This document shows, in pieces, positions 1 to 9,044 of a DNA stretch of 64,000 nt (its first letter is position 1; every line of letters starts with the position of its first letter). The translations under genes were made by a program, and so were the position numbers. The stretch is from Altererythrobacter sp. (GTDB lineage: Bacteria; Pseudomonadota; Alphaproteobacteria; Sphingomonadales; Sphingomonadaceae). The notes beneath the pieces are model-generated. The model worked only from the letters and a program-made list of their open reading frames with translations. It was not told the origin of the DNA and searched no databases. The DNA lies in the NCBI GenBank assembly GCA_031178065.1, contig JAPSJS010000007.1, positions 1 to 64,000 on the forward strand, in the 5' to 3' direction.

Positions 1-18
1 TGGCGCTAGGGAGCGAGT

Positions 19-1422
19 ATGAGCCATGACACCGACCTTGTTCAAGCCGATCGCGGGCAGGACGCGATTTCCATCCATCTCGTCGCCCGCGATGGCTTCG
101 AGGATTGGGTGAAGAAGCTCTCGGCCGGGCAGCGCGCGGCGCTGGCGGCGCAGAAGTTCACCGGCGGCGGATACGAGGTCGGCGTCGTGCCCGACGGCGA
201 CGCCTGGTTCGCGGTCGGCGGCGTGGCCGATCCCGCGAACCTGTCGAGCTGGTGCATGGCCAAGCTGGCGGAGTCGCTGCCTGCCGGAACCTACCGGCGC
301 GCGGGCGGAGAGCCCGGCCCCGCGCTCCACGGCTGGCAGCTCGCGCAGTACCGCTTCGACCGCTACCGCAAGGACGACGAAGCGACCGGCCCGCGCGTAC
401 TGCTGACCGGTGAGGCCAAGGCGATCGAACCCGCGCTCGCCGAAGCCCGCGCGGTGTGTCTGGTGCGCGATCTGGTCAATACGCCGGCCGAGGACATGGG
501 GCCCGCCGCGCTCGAGGCGGAATGCGAAGCACTCGCCAAGACCCACGGCGCAAAGCTCTCGGTCACCAAGGGCGATGCGCTGGAGCAGGGTTTTCCGATG
601 GTCCACGCCGTCGGCCGCGCCGCCGCACGGCATCACGCACCCCGCCTGATGCACCTGACCTGGGGCAAGGAAGGCGACCCGGTGCTCGCTCTCGTCGGCA
701 AGGGCGTATGCTTCGACTCTGGCGGGCTCGACGTGAAATCGGCGGCCGGCATGCTGCTGATGAAGAAGGACATGGGCGGCGCCGCGCATGCGATCGCGCT
801 CGCAGGGCTCGTCATGGGCGCGGGCCTGCCGGTGCGGCTGCACCTGATCGTGCCGGCGGTGGAGAATGCGATCTCGGCCAACTCCTTCCGCCCGGGCGAC
901 GTGCTCCGCAGCCGCAAGGGGCTGACGGTCGAAATCGGGAACACCGACGCCGAAGGGCGGCTGATCCTGGGCGATGCGCTGACGCTGGCGAGCGAGCACG
1001 GACCGGACCTGGTGATCGACTTCGCCACGCTCACCGGCGCGGCGCGCGTGGCGCTCGGGCCCGACTACCCCGCGCTGATGACCCGGCGCGACGAGACCGC
1101 CGCTGCCCTGATCGCCGCGGGCAAGGGGCACGACGACGAGCCGTGGCGGCTGCCGCTGCCCGAGGCGTATATCGAATGGCTCAAGTCGGACGTTGCCGAC
1201 ACGAACAACGCCCACGCCAACGCCTTCGCCGGCGCGAGCGTGGCCGGGTTGTTCCTCGACAAGTTCGTCGGCGCCAACGAAGACGGAACGCCCATCGACT
1301 GGGCGCACTTCGACACATTCGCCTGGCGGCCTGCGGCGAAGCCGGGCCGGCCGAAAGGCGGCGAGGCCTACGGCCTGCGCGCGGCGTTCCATATGTTGCG
1401 CAAGCGCTACGGCAATCGTTGA
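19..1422 (+). CDS. Leucyl aminopeptidase family protein (M17)
   Basis: 467-aa ORF with M17 motifs (VGKGVCFDSGGLDVK, NTDAEGRLILGDAL). Confidence 0.93.
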   Translation: MSHDTDLVQADRGQDAISIHLVARDGFEDWVKKLSAGQRAALAAQKFTGGGYEVGVVPDGDAWFAVGGVADPANLSSWCMAKLAESLPAGTYRRAGGEPGPALHGWQLAQYRFDRYRKDDEATGPRVLLTGEAKAIEPALAEARAVCLVRDLVNTPAEDMGPAALEAECEALAKTHGAKLSVTKGDALEQGFPMVHAVGRAAARHHAPRLMHLTWGKEGDPVLALVGKGVCFDSGGLDVKSAAGMLLMKKDMGGAAHAIALAGLVMGAGLPVRLHLIVPAVENAISANSFRPGDVLRSRKGLTVEIGNTDAEGRLILGDALTLASEHGPDLVIDFATLTGAARVALGPDYPALMTRRDETAAALIAAGKGHDDEPWRLPLPEAYIEWLKSDVADTNNAHANAFAGASVAGLFLDKFVGANEDGTPIDWAHFDTFAWRPAAKPGRPKGGEAYGLRAAFHMLRKRYGNR

Positions 1423-1504
1423 CGAGCGGCGCGGGGCGCTTGCCGGGGACGGCGGCAGCGTTTAAGCGCGCGGCCAGCCAATTACCGAGGGCCGAAGACA
1501 ACAC

Positions 1505-1846
1505 GTGAGCGCGGCGACCGAATACCATCTGCCCGACGGGCCGATCGGCCTGGAAGGGTCCGTCGTGCGCCCCGCGCCCGGCACGCTGCCGCTGCGCGGC
1601 GATCTGGCGCATATCGCGCTCGCCGGGCGCTATCTGGCCGCGCACTATGTCGTGCCCCAGCCGCGCGAGATCGGGCCCGAGGGCGCCGCCCTGCACATGA
1701 TCCCGCGCGACGACTCGGAGGTCGTCGTCCGGCTCGATGCCGGCACCGCGATAGAAGCGCTCGACTATGCGGGCGACTGGTGCTGGGCCACCTGCGGCCC
1801 CGAGGGACCGAGCGGCTACCTGCGCACCGCCCTGCTCGCGCCATGA
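1505..1846 (+). CDS. SH3-like domain protein, hypothetical
   Basis: 113-aa ORF; C-terminal SH3b-like pattern (ALDYAGDWCWATCGPEGPSGYLRTALL); its stop overlaps the argC ATG (ATGA). Confidence 0.7.
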   Translation: MSAATEYHLPDGPIGLEGSVVRPAPGTLPLRGDLAHIALAGRYLAAHYVVPQPREIGPEGAALHMIPRDDSEVVVRLDAGTAIEALDYAGDWCWATCGPEGPSGYLRTALLAP

Positions 1847-2778
1847 CCACGACCGTCTTCATCGACGGCGCCGCCGGCACGACCGGGCTCGAGATCGTCG
1901 GCCGCCTGCAGGACCGCGCCGAGTTCGCGCTGCTGACGCTCGACGACACGCGGCGCAAGGACCCTGCCGCGCGGCGCGAGGCGCTGAACGAGTGCGACGT
2001 GGCGATTCTCTGCCTGCCCGATGATGCCGCGCGCGAGGCGGTGGCGATGATCGATGCGGCCTCCGGCACCCGCGTCATCGATGCTTCCAGCGCCCACCGC
2101 ACGGCCGAGGGCTGGACTTACGGCTTTCCCGAACTGGTCGGCCGCGAGGCGGTGGCCGGGGCCGAGCGTGTCAGCAATCCCGGCTGTTATCCGACCGGCT
2201 TCCTCGCGCTCGTCGCGCCGCTGGTGCGCGCCGGGCTGATCCCGGCCGACTGGCCCTACACGGTCAACGCCGTCTCCGGCTTCTCGGGCGGCGGCAACGC
2301 GCTGATCGACCGCTTCGCGCGCGAGCCGGACATCGCCTTCCGCACGTACGCGCTCGATCTGGAACACAAGCATCGAGCAGAAATGAAGATTCATGCCGGG
2401 CTCAAGCATGGGGTGATCTTCGCGCCATCAGTCGTGGCCGCCTACCGCGGAATGGTGGTCGAGGTGCCTCTGCACCTGGGCGCCATGGACCGCGAGACGA
2501 CCGCCGCTCACCTGCACGCAGCCTTGCGTGAATACTATTCTGGCTCGGATGTGATCAGCGTGTGCGATGGCAGCGAGCTTACCGAACTTCTGCTTCACGC
2601 AGACCAGCCGCCCAATGATGGTATGGAACTCTATGTCCGTGGGAATGCGGAAGGCTATCATGCCCGTCTGATCGCTGTGCTCGACAACCTCGGCAAGGGC
2701 GCCAGCGGGGCCGCGATCCAGTCGCTCAACCTGATGATCGGCCTCGACGAGACCGCCGGCCTGCGCCTCTCTGCCTAA
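1843..2778 (+). CDS. argC: N-acetyl-gamma-glutamyl-phosphate reductase
   Basis: MTTTVFIDGAAGTTGLEI start; SNPGCYPTGF active-site Cys motif; start trimmed from the longer ORF at 1780. Confidence 0.95.
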   Translation: MTTTVFIDGAAGTTGLEIVGRLQDRAEFALLTLDDTRRKDPAARREALNECDVAILCLPDDAAREAVAMIDAASGTRVIDASSAHRTAEGWTYGFPELVGREAVAGAERVSNPGCYPTGFLALVAPLVRAGLIPADWPYTVNAVSGFSGGGNALIDRFAREPDIAFRTYALDLEHKHRAEMKIHAGLKHGVIFAPSVVAAYRGMVVEVPLHLGAMDRETTAAHLHAALREYYSGSDVISVCDGSELTELLLHADQPPNDGMELYVRGNAEGYHARLIAVLDNLGKGASGAAIQSLNLMIGLDETAGLRLSA

Positions 2779-2862
2779 AATTCAGGCAGCCGCTGGATTC
2801 CGATTGGGCACGCAGCCCGCGAAATCGCCGCCGGGGTGACCGGCGCCCCTCTACGCGCATTC

Positions 2863-2878
2863 TGGCACGCTTCTTGAT
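2863..2878 (+). promoter_or_regulatory. Sigma54 (RpoN)-like -24/-12 promoter upstream of glnB
   Basis: TGGCACG-CTTC-TTGAT, close to consensus TGGCACG-N4-TTGCA/T, about 80 bp upstream of the glnB ATG. Confidence 0.6.
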
Positions 2879-2947
2879 TTGGTATCTGGGGTAAGCGATG
2901 AGCCGACCGAGCGGACGAAGAACCGCGCGCGTCGGCACATTGCGTAG

Positions 2948-3298
<351 letters not shown>

Positions 3299-3300
3299 AG

Positions 3301-3435
3301 TTATTCCCCTCCCGTTCGCGGGAGGGGAGCGAGACTTGGGTCTGCGCAGCAGGCCCTAGTCGCAGCGGGGTGGGAAGCCCGGACCGCTGCGACCGGCCCA
3401 CCCCCGGCCCCTCTCGCAAGCGGGAGGGGAGAAGA
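3301..3435. repeat. REP-like extragenic palindromic element between glnB and glnA
   Basis: Two related hairpins (CCCCTCCCGTTCGCGGGAGGGG and CCCCTCTCGCAAGCGGGAGGGG) flank a GC-rich core. Confidence 0.65.
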
Positions 3436-3450
3436 TAAGGAAGATACCAC

Positions 3451-4860
3451 ATGTCCAAGGCCAATGATGTCCTCAAGCAGATCGAGGAGCAGGAGATCGA
3501 GTGGGTCGACCTGCGCTTCACCGACCCTAAGGGCAAGTGGCACCACCTGACGATGACCGCCGCGATGCTGGGCGAGGACGAGCTCGAGGACGGCCTGATG
3601 TTCGACGGCTCCTCGATCGCCGGGTGGAAGGTGATCAACGAGAGCGACATGATCCTGAAGCCGGATCTGGAGCGGACCTACATCGATCCGTTCAGCGCGA
3701 CGCCGATGATGATCCTGTTCTGCGACATCGTCGAGCCTTCGACCGGCGACTGGTATGCCCGCGATCCGCGCACGACCGCCAAGCGCGCGGAGAACTACCT
3801 CAAGTCGACCGGCATCGGCGATACGATCTACGTCGGCCCGGAAGCCGAGTTCTTTATGTTCGACGATGTCCGCTTCGAAGACGGCTATGCCGGCTCGGGC
3901 TATACGATCGACGACATCGAGCTGCCGACCAACTCCGGCCGGGAATACGAGGCGGGCAACCTCGCGCACCGTCCGCGCGCCAAGGGCGGATACTTCCCCG
4001 TGGCCCCCGTCGACAGCGCCGTCGACATCCGCGCCGAGATGGTTTCGACCATGCTCGAGATGGGCCTCAAGTGCGACAAGCACCACCACGAGGTCGCCGC
4101 CGCGCAGCACGAGCTCGGCCTGCTCTTCTCGACCTTGGTCGAGACCGCCGACAACATGCAGATCTACAAGTACGTCGTGCACCAGGTCGCGCATGCCTAC
4201 GGCAAGACGGCGACCTTCATGCCCAAGCCGATCAAGGCGGACAACGGCAGCGGCATGCACACGCACATGTCGATCTGGAACGAAGGCAAGCCAACCTTCG
4301 CGGGCAACGGCTATGCCGGCCTGTCGGACAACTGCCTGTACTACATCGGCGGCGTCATCAAGCACGCCAAGGCGCTGAACGCCTTCACCAATCCGAGCAC
4401 CAACAGCTACAAGCGGCTGGTGCCCGGGTTCGAGGCACCGGTCCTGCTCGCCTATTCGGCGCGCAACCGCTCGGCCAGCTGCCGCATCCCCTACGGCGCG
4501 GGCGACAAGGCGAAGCGCGTGGAATTCCGCTTCCCCGATCCGATGGCCAACCCCTACCTCGCCTACGCCGCGCTGCTGATGGCCGGGCTCGACGGGATCC
4601 AGAACAAGATCCATCCGGGCGAGGCGATGGACAAGAACCTCTACGACCTGCCGCCGGCCGAACTGGCCGACGTGCCGACCGTCTGCGGCAGCCTGCGCGA
4701 GGCGCTCGAATCGCTCGCGGCGGACCACGACTTCCTGCTCAAGGGCGACGTGTTCACCAAGGACCAGATCGACGCCTACATCGAAGTGAAGTGGGAAGAA
4801 GTCCTGCGCGTGGAGACCACACCGTCGCCGGTCGAATTCGAACTGTACTACAGCGCCTGA
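3451..4860 (+). CDS. glnA: Type I glutamine synthetase
   Basis: 469 aa; [31 protein letters not shown] motifs. Confidence 0.98.
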   Translation: MSKANDVLKQIEEQEIEWVDLRFTDPKGKWHHLTMTAAMLGEDELEDGLMFDGSSIAGWKVINESDMILKPDLERTYIDPFSATPMMILFCDIVEPSTGDWYARDPRTTAKRAENYLKSTGIGDTIYVGPEAEFFMFDDVRFEDGYAGSGYTIDDIELPTNSGREYEAGNLAHRPRAKGGYFPVAPVDSAVDIRAEMVSTMLEMGLKCDKHHHEVAAAQHELGLLFSTLVETADNMQIYKYVVHQVAHAYGKTATFMPKPIKADNGSGMHTHMSIWNEGKPTFAGNGYAGLSDNCLYYIGGVIKHAKALNAFTNPSTNSYKRLVPGFEAPVLLAYSARNRSASCRIPYGAGDKAKRVEFRFPDPMANPYLAYAALLMAGLDGIQNKIHPGEAMDKNLYDLPPAELADVPTVCGSLREALESLAADHDFLLKGDVFTKDQIDAYIEVKWEEVLRVETTPSPVEFELYYSA

Positions 4861-4881
4861 TCCGCGGGACCGCGGTTACGA

Positions 4882-4915
4882 AGGGGGCGTCCGGAGCAAT
4901 CCGGGCGCCCCTTTT
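4882..4915 (+). terminator. Rho-independent terminator after glnA
   Basis: GGGGCGTCCGGA-gcaa-TCCGGGCGCCCC followed by TTTT. Confidence 0.75.
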
Positions 4916-4925
4916 CGTTTCGGCG

Positions 4926-5585
4926 TCAGTTGGGCGTCATCATGCCCCTGCGCCCGATCACCACGAACGTGGCGAGCAGCAGGCCGCCGAAGGCGAGCGA
5001 GAGGAGGTCGAGCGGCTGCGGCGCGGCGACCATACCGGCGGCGGCGGCACCGCCCCAGAGCACGCAGACGACCAGCAGGAAGTTGCCGAGAAGCGCGCTC
5101 GCCTCCACGCTGAGCTGGCGCCACAACTCGTCAAAGCTCCGCCACATCAGCACCGAAGCGATCGCCACGACGGCGATGACTGCGGCAAGGATCCAGAACG
5201 CGCTCGCGGACGAGATCGGCGCGACGGGATCGCCGGTCGCGCCATAGGCGAGCAGAACCAGCGCGGCGCCGATCGCGAGCGAGCAGATCGCGCTGCCCGC
5301 CATATTGGCGCGGTCGTCCTCGATGTCCTCCGCATCGGCCACGTTGAGCAGCCGCTGTCCGATCAGGCGCGGGGCGAGCGTGCCGATGCCGACGAACAGG
5401 CCCATGATCCCGTAGATCAGGCCGATCCCGCCGAGGATCAGTTGTGACGGCGCCCACCCCGGCGCCTCGCCCGGCTCCAGCAGCGAGAGCACGGCGATCG
5501 CGCCGCCCCCGCCGACCACGGCGCCGACGAGCGCCTGCAAGGCGATCTTGCGCCAGGTGATGGCTTCGTTTGCACCCACGGTCAT
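4926..5585 (-). CDS. Hypothetical multi-pass membrane protein paired with an XRE regulator
   Basis: About 219 aa from MTVGANEAITWRK; several hydrophobic segments; directly downstream of the HTH gene. Confidence 0.75.
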   Translation of the reverse strand: MTVGANEAITWRKIALQALVGAVVGGGGAIAVLSLLEPGEAPGWAPSQLILGGIGLIYGIMGLFVGIGTLAPRLIGQRLLNVADAEDIEDDRANMAGSAICSLAIGAALVLLAYGATGDPVAPISSASAFWILAAVIAVVAIASVLMWRSFDELWRQLSVEASALLGNFLLVVCVLWGGAAAAGMVAAPQPLDLLSLAFGGLLLATFVVIGRRGMMTPN

Positions 5586-5589
5586 GTCG

Positions 5590-5823
5590 TTACTCCTCCT
5601 CCGGAGACCAGTCGTCGATGAACAGATCCGGCACTGCCACGCGGAACAGCTTGGCCATGCGCAGCGCCAGCGGCAGCGAGGGGTCGTACTTGTCGGTCTC
5701 GACCGCGTTGATCGTCTGCCGCGAGACGCCGAGCCGGCGGGCGAGCTCGCCCTGGCTCCAGCCCTGCGCCTCACGGTGTTCCTTCAAACGGTTGCGCACC
5801 CACGCGACTCCTCTGCCTGACAA
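5590..5823 (-). CDS. XRE-family HTH transcriptional regulator
   Basis: 77 aa; RLKEHREAQGWSQGELARRLGVSRQTINAVETDKYDPSLPLALRMAKLF. Confidence 0.92.
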   Translation of the reverse strand: MSGRGVAWVRNRLKEHREAQGWSQGELARRLGVSRQTINAVETDKYDPSLPLALRMAKLFRVAVPDLFIDDWSPEEE

Positions 5824-5834
5824 GAACTCTTTAC

Positions 5835-5869
5835 TGTAAAGACCTCTTGTCAGTCAAGAGCTCTTTACA
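5835..5869. promoter_or_regulatory. Operator-like inverted repeat upstream of the XRE regulator
   Basis: TGTAAAGACCTCTTG-TCAGT-CAAGAGCTCTTTACA; 14 of 15 arm positions complementary; overlaps a TTGACT -35-like element on the minus strand. Confidence 0.7.
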
Positions 5870-5893
5870 GATGCGGTCTTGCCGAGCCGCGGG

Positions 5894-7177
5894 TCACAGC
5901 TTCACACCGCGACCATAGGGGCCCTGGACATCGCGCTTGATCCAGTCGGCCAGGAGGCGGAGATAGCCGTCCGTGATGCGGGTTCCGGTGCGCGAGCCGT
6001 CGGCACTCTCGCGATATTCCATCATGCCGTGGTCGGTGTCGGGGAAGAGATAGACGTCGATCGGCTGCCCCGCCCCGGCCAGCTCCGCCAGCACCGCGCG
6101 CGTGCGCTCGATCGGAGCCTCGCGGTCGTCCTCGGCGAGGACCCAGAGAAGCGGAACGTCCAGCTTCGCCAGCGCGGCCTTGGCATCGTAGTCCCAAATG
6201 AGTTCCAGATTGTCGAACCGCGCACGGCCGATGCGGCGCAGGTCCGCGTCGCTCATCCGCAGCATGTCCCCGCTGTATTCGCCGGCGATGGTCGCAGCCC
6301 ACGGAGCGTCACCGATCTCGCGCCGCACCGCTTCGAGCGCCTTGTATCCGCGCACGAAATGCGTGCGCACCAGCTCGGCGGTGGCGTCGGAGAGCCGCTC
6401 CGCCTGCGCCATCTCTTCCGCGGCAAGGCCCATGCGGCGCGCCTCCTCCAGCAATTGCGCCCGGTCCTCCTCGATCGGCGAGACGACCAGGCCGAAGCCG
6501 ATAGCCACGAAATCGGCCGGAGCGCGCGTAGCGGCGAGCGGCGCAACCCAGCCGCCCTGGCTGCCGCCGAAGAACCCGGCTCGCCCGAAGCGTCCGGCGG
6601 CCAGGGCCCGCGCCTGCTCCAGCGCGGCGGCGGCATCCTCCGCCAACAGCTCGAAGTTCTGCGTGTAGGTGCCGCCCGATGCGCCGGTCCCGCGCTTGTC
6701 GTAGACGAATACCGAGACGCCCTGCGCCGCGAGCATGTAGCCGTAGACGCTGCCGATCGCGGCGGTGCTTTCGGAACCGTGCACCATCACCACCAGCGGC
6801 CGCGTGGGATCGGGTGGTCCGGCGGGCTCGACCAGCTGACCGGCGAGCGGGGTCGCGGCGCTGTCGAAAATCGCGTCGGTTTCGCGCAGCGCGATCCGCG
6901 GCCATTGCTGCGCCACCCCATCGGCCGCGGCAACGGTGGCGACGCCATCACGGCATGTGACCGGCGCTCCCGCATCTGCCGTACTGCCGCGGCGGCCGTC
7001 GGGGAACAGGTAGCGCTGGCCCGCGGCAGGCGTCGCACCCGGCGCCCCCAGCACCACGAACGCATCCTCGCCTGTACCATAGGCGCCCGCCCCGCACTCC
7101 GCCTTCGCCGTTGCCGCCGCTCCCACGGCAACCAGCGCCAGCGCCGCGTTCCGAAGCCACGCAATTCGACCCGGCAT
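5894..7177 (-). CDS. Secreted alpha/beta hydrolase family protein
   Basis: 427 aa with signal peptide; HGSE, GGSQGGW nucleophile elbow, DTDHGM. Confidence 0.85.
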   Translation of the reverse strand: MPGRIAWLRNAALALVAVGAAATAKAECGAGAYGTGEDAFVVLGAPGATPAAGQRYLFPDGRRGSTADAGAPVTCRDGVATVAAADGVAQQWPRIALRETDAIFDSAATPLAGQLVEPAGPPDPTRPLVVMVHGSESTAAIGSVYGYMLAAQGVSVFVYDKRGTGASGGTYTQNFELLAEDAAAALEQARALAAGRFGRAGFFGGSQGGWVAPLAATRAPADFVAIGFGLVVSPIEEDRAQLLEEARRMGLAAEEMAQAERLSDATAELVRTHFVRGYKALEAVRREIGDAPWAATIAGEYSGDMLRMSDADLRRIGRARFDNLELIWDYDAKAALAKLDVPLLWVLAEDDREAPIERTRAVLAELAGAGQPIDVYLFPDTDHGMMEYRESADGSRTGTRITDGYLRLLADWIKRDVQGPYGRGVKL

Positions 7178-7246
7178 GTTCTTCTCCTATCACACTGCAC
7201 CCAGCTCGTTCGGCCCTAGGGCACGCGGCAGGCGAAGGATTGAACG

Positions 7247-8059
7247 TTATTGCTGGCGATAGCGCTGCGGCGACACGCCCACGATCCGCTGGAACCGCCG
7301 CGTCAGGTGGCTCTGGTCCGCGAAACCGACCTGCAACGCGACGTCGGCAATGGGCTGCCCGGCGAGCAGCAGGCGCCGCGCCGCGTCGACCCGGCACTGG
7401 TTGCGGTAGGCCATCGGGCTGAGGCCGGTGCAGGCCTTGAACACGTGGGCAAACCGGAACACGCTGAGACCCGCGCGTGCCGCCAGGTCCGACAACCCGA
7501 AATCTTCCGCGAAATGGTCGTCGATCCAGTCGCGCACTTCACCGGCAGCATCTCCACCGCGCGGCAGCGGCGCGGCCTCGACCTCGGTGCGGCCGACCAG
7601 CGCATCCACCAGCGCGGCCAGCGCGCTTTGCTGCGCGAGCCGATCGTCCGGCACCCTGCTCAAGCGGGCGTGGAGGCCGGCGATCGCGCCGGCCAACACG
7701 GGGTCCGACAACACCGGAGAGGCGAACGTCAGCGGCGCCTCCCCGCTCTCGCCGACGTAAGCCGCGATGGCGGCAACGGGGAGATAGAACACGCGGTAGC
7801 GCAACGCGTCGCGCCCGAGACTTCGGTTGGAATGCGGCTCGTGCGGGTGAAGCAGCAGGACCTGGCCGGGCGAGACGGTGTGCGTCCGTCCACGCACGTT
7901 AAGGGCCTCCGCCCCCTCGGTCACGGTTCCGACGACATAGCCGCCATGCGTATGCACCGGGAAGGCGCGGTCGCGGTAAGACACGGTGACGAGCTCGACA
8001 CCGTCGAGGAAGCGCGGCCGCACGAAGGCAGCGTGGTCGTGGCATCGGGCTGATTCCAT
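7247..8059 (-). CDS. AraC family transcriptional regulator with N-terminal cupin ligand domain
   Basis: C-terminal AraC HTH (ADVALQVGFADQSHLTRRFQRIVGVSPQRYR); ATG at 8059 chosen; the ORF extends to 8149. Confidence 0.9.
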   Translation of the reverse strand: MESARCHDHAAFVRPRFLDGVELVTVSYRDRAFPVHTHGGYVVGTVTEGAEALNVRGRTHTVSPGQVLLLHPHEPHSNRSLGRDALRYRVFYLPVAAIAAYVGESGEAPLTFASPVLSDPVLAGAIAGLHARLSRVPDDRLAQQSALAALVDALVGRTEVEAAPLPRGGDAAGEVRDWIDDHFAEDFGLSDLAARAGLSVFRFAHVFKACTGLSPMAYRNQCRVDAARRLLLAGQPIADVALQVGFADQSHLTRRFQRIVGVSPQRYRQQ

Positions 8060-8404
8060 GTCGTCTCCGGTCGCGCCCAGATAACCCGCGGCTACGCGAT
8101 CCTGCAAATCAGGGCCGCAGCCATTTCCTACACGACCTGAATATGCCACACAGTGCCGATGTCCGTTGCTCGATTCGTTACTTGCTCTTGCACCGTATCT
8201 GGCGAGAGGTGTCGCGAACGTCTCGGTTGTGTGACTTTAAAGAAAGTGAGTGCACACACGACCTGCAGTTCTCTTTCGCAAGTACCTGACGGGAATAGAG
8301 GAAACCGCAAGGTTACACTTGCGTAAACCTGCCGGGAGCGTCAACACCCGCCCCGCCCCGCAAAAAACCATTTTCCTACACGCCCCGATCCTGCCTAATT
8401 GCTT

Positions 8405-8430
8405 CACCTCGATTCGCTTTCGACGAGGTG
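8405..8430 (+). promoter_or_regulatory. Hairpin potentially sequestering the lysozyme RBS
   Basis: CACCTCG-AT-TCG-CTTT-CGA-CGAGGTG; the right arm contains the GAGGTG Shine-Dalgarno just before ATG 8436. Confidence 0.5.
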
Positions 8431-8435
8431 CTTCC

Positions 8436-9044
8436 ATGCAGCGCAAGACGATTTTCGACGCAGTCCGGCAGATGCTCGGGCGTGGTTTTCGCCAGGTGGA
8501 GGTTGAGCGGCTCGACCGCGCGATAGACCGGGCGCTCGGCTCCGACGGCGCGCCTGAGCCGCCGCACTCCCGCTCCGTCGGTCCGCCGGGCGTGGCCCTG
8601 ATCAAGCGGTTCGAAGGGTGCGAGCGGCTGCGGGCGGACGGACTGGTCGAGGCCTATCCCGACCCGGCCAGCGGCGGGGCGCCGTGGACGATCGGTTGGG
8701 GAGCGACCGGGCCGGAGATCGGCCCCGGAACGGTGTGGACGCAGGCGCAGTGCGACGCCCGGCTCGAGCGCGATCTGGAGCGCTATGCCGCCGAAGTCGC
8801 CGCGGCCATCGGCGACGCTCCGACGACGCAGGACCAGTTCGATGCGCTGGTCTCGTTCCACTACAACACCGGCGCGATCGCGCGGGCGACGCTGACGCGC
8901 AAACACGTCGCGGGTGACCATGCCGGCGCCGCGCGCGAGTTCGCCCGCTGGAACCGCGCCGGCGGCCGCGTGCTCAGGGGACTGACCCGGCGCCGCGCCG
9001 CCGAAGCGGAGCTCTATGGCCTGCGAGCGCCGAACGCTCAGTAG
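8436..9044 (+). CDS. Phage-type lysozyme (GH24 family)
   Basis: LIKRFEGCERLRADGLVEAYPDPASGGAPWTIGWGAT and QDQFDALVSFHYNTG motifs; start trimmed to MQRKTIFD. Confidence 0.9.
   Translation: MQRKTIFDAVRQMLGRGFRQVEVERLDRAIDRALGSDGAPEPPHSRSVGPPGVALIKRFEGCERLRADGLVEAYPDPASGGAPWTIGWGATGPEIGPGTVWTQAQCDARLERDLERYAAEVAAAIGDAPTTQDQFDALVSFHYNTGAIARATLTRKHVAGDHAGAAREFARWNRAGGRVLRGLTRRRAAEAELYGLRAPNAQ

Noticed and set aside
3301-4728. 475-aa minus-strand ORF opposite glnA
   Set aside because: Shadow ORF of a highly biased glnA; no family motif
5879-7219. 446-aa plus-strand ORF opposite the alpha/beta hydrolase
   Set aside because: Antisense shadow with low-complexity His/Arg-rich sequence
8436-9044. Prophage remnant
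   Set aside because: Only the lysozyme is present; neighbours are ordinary chromosomal genes and no integrase, holin or structural gene was seen
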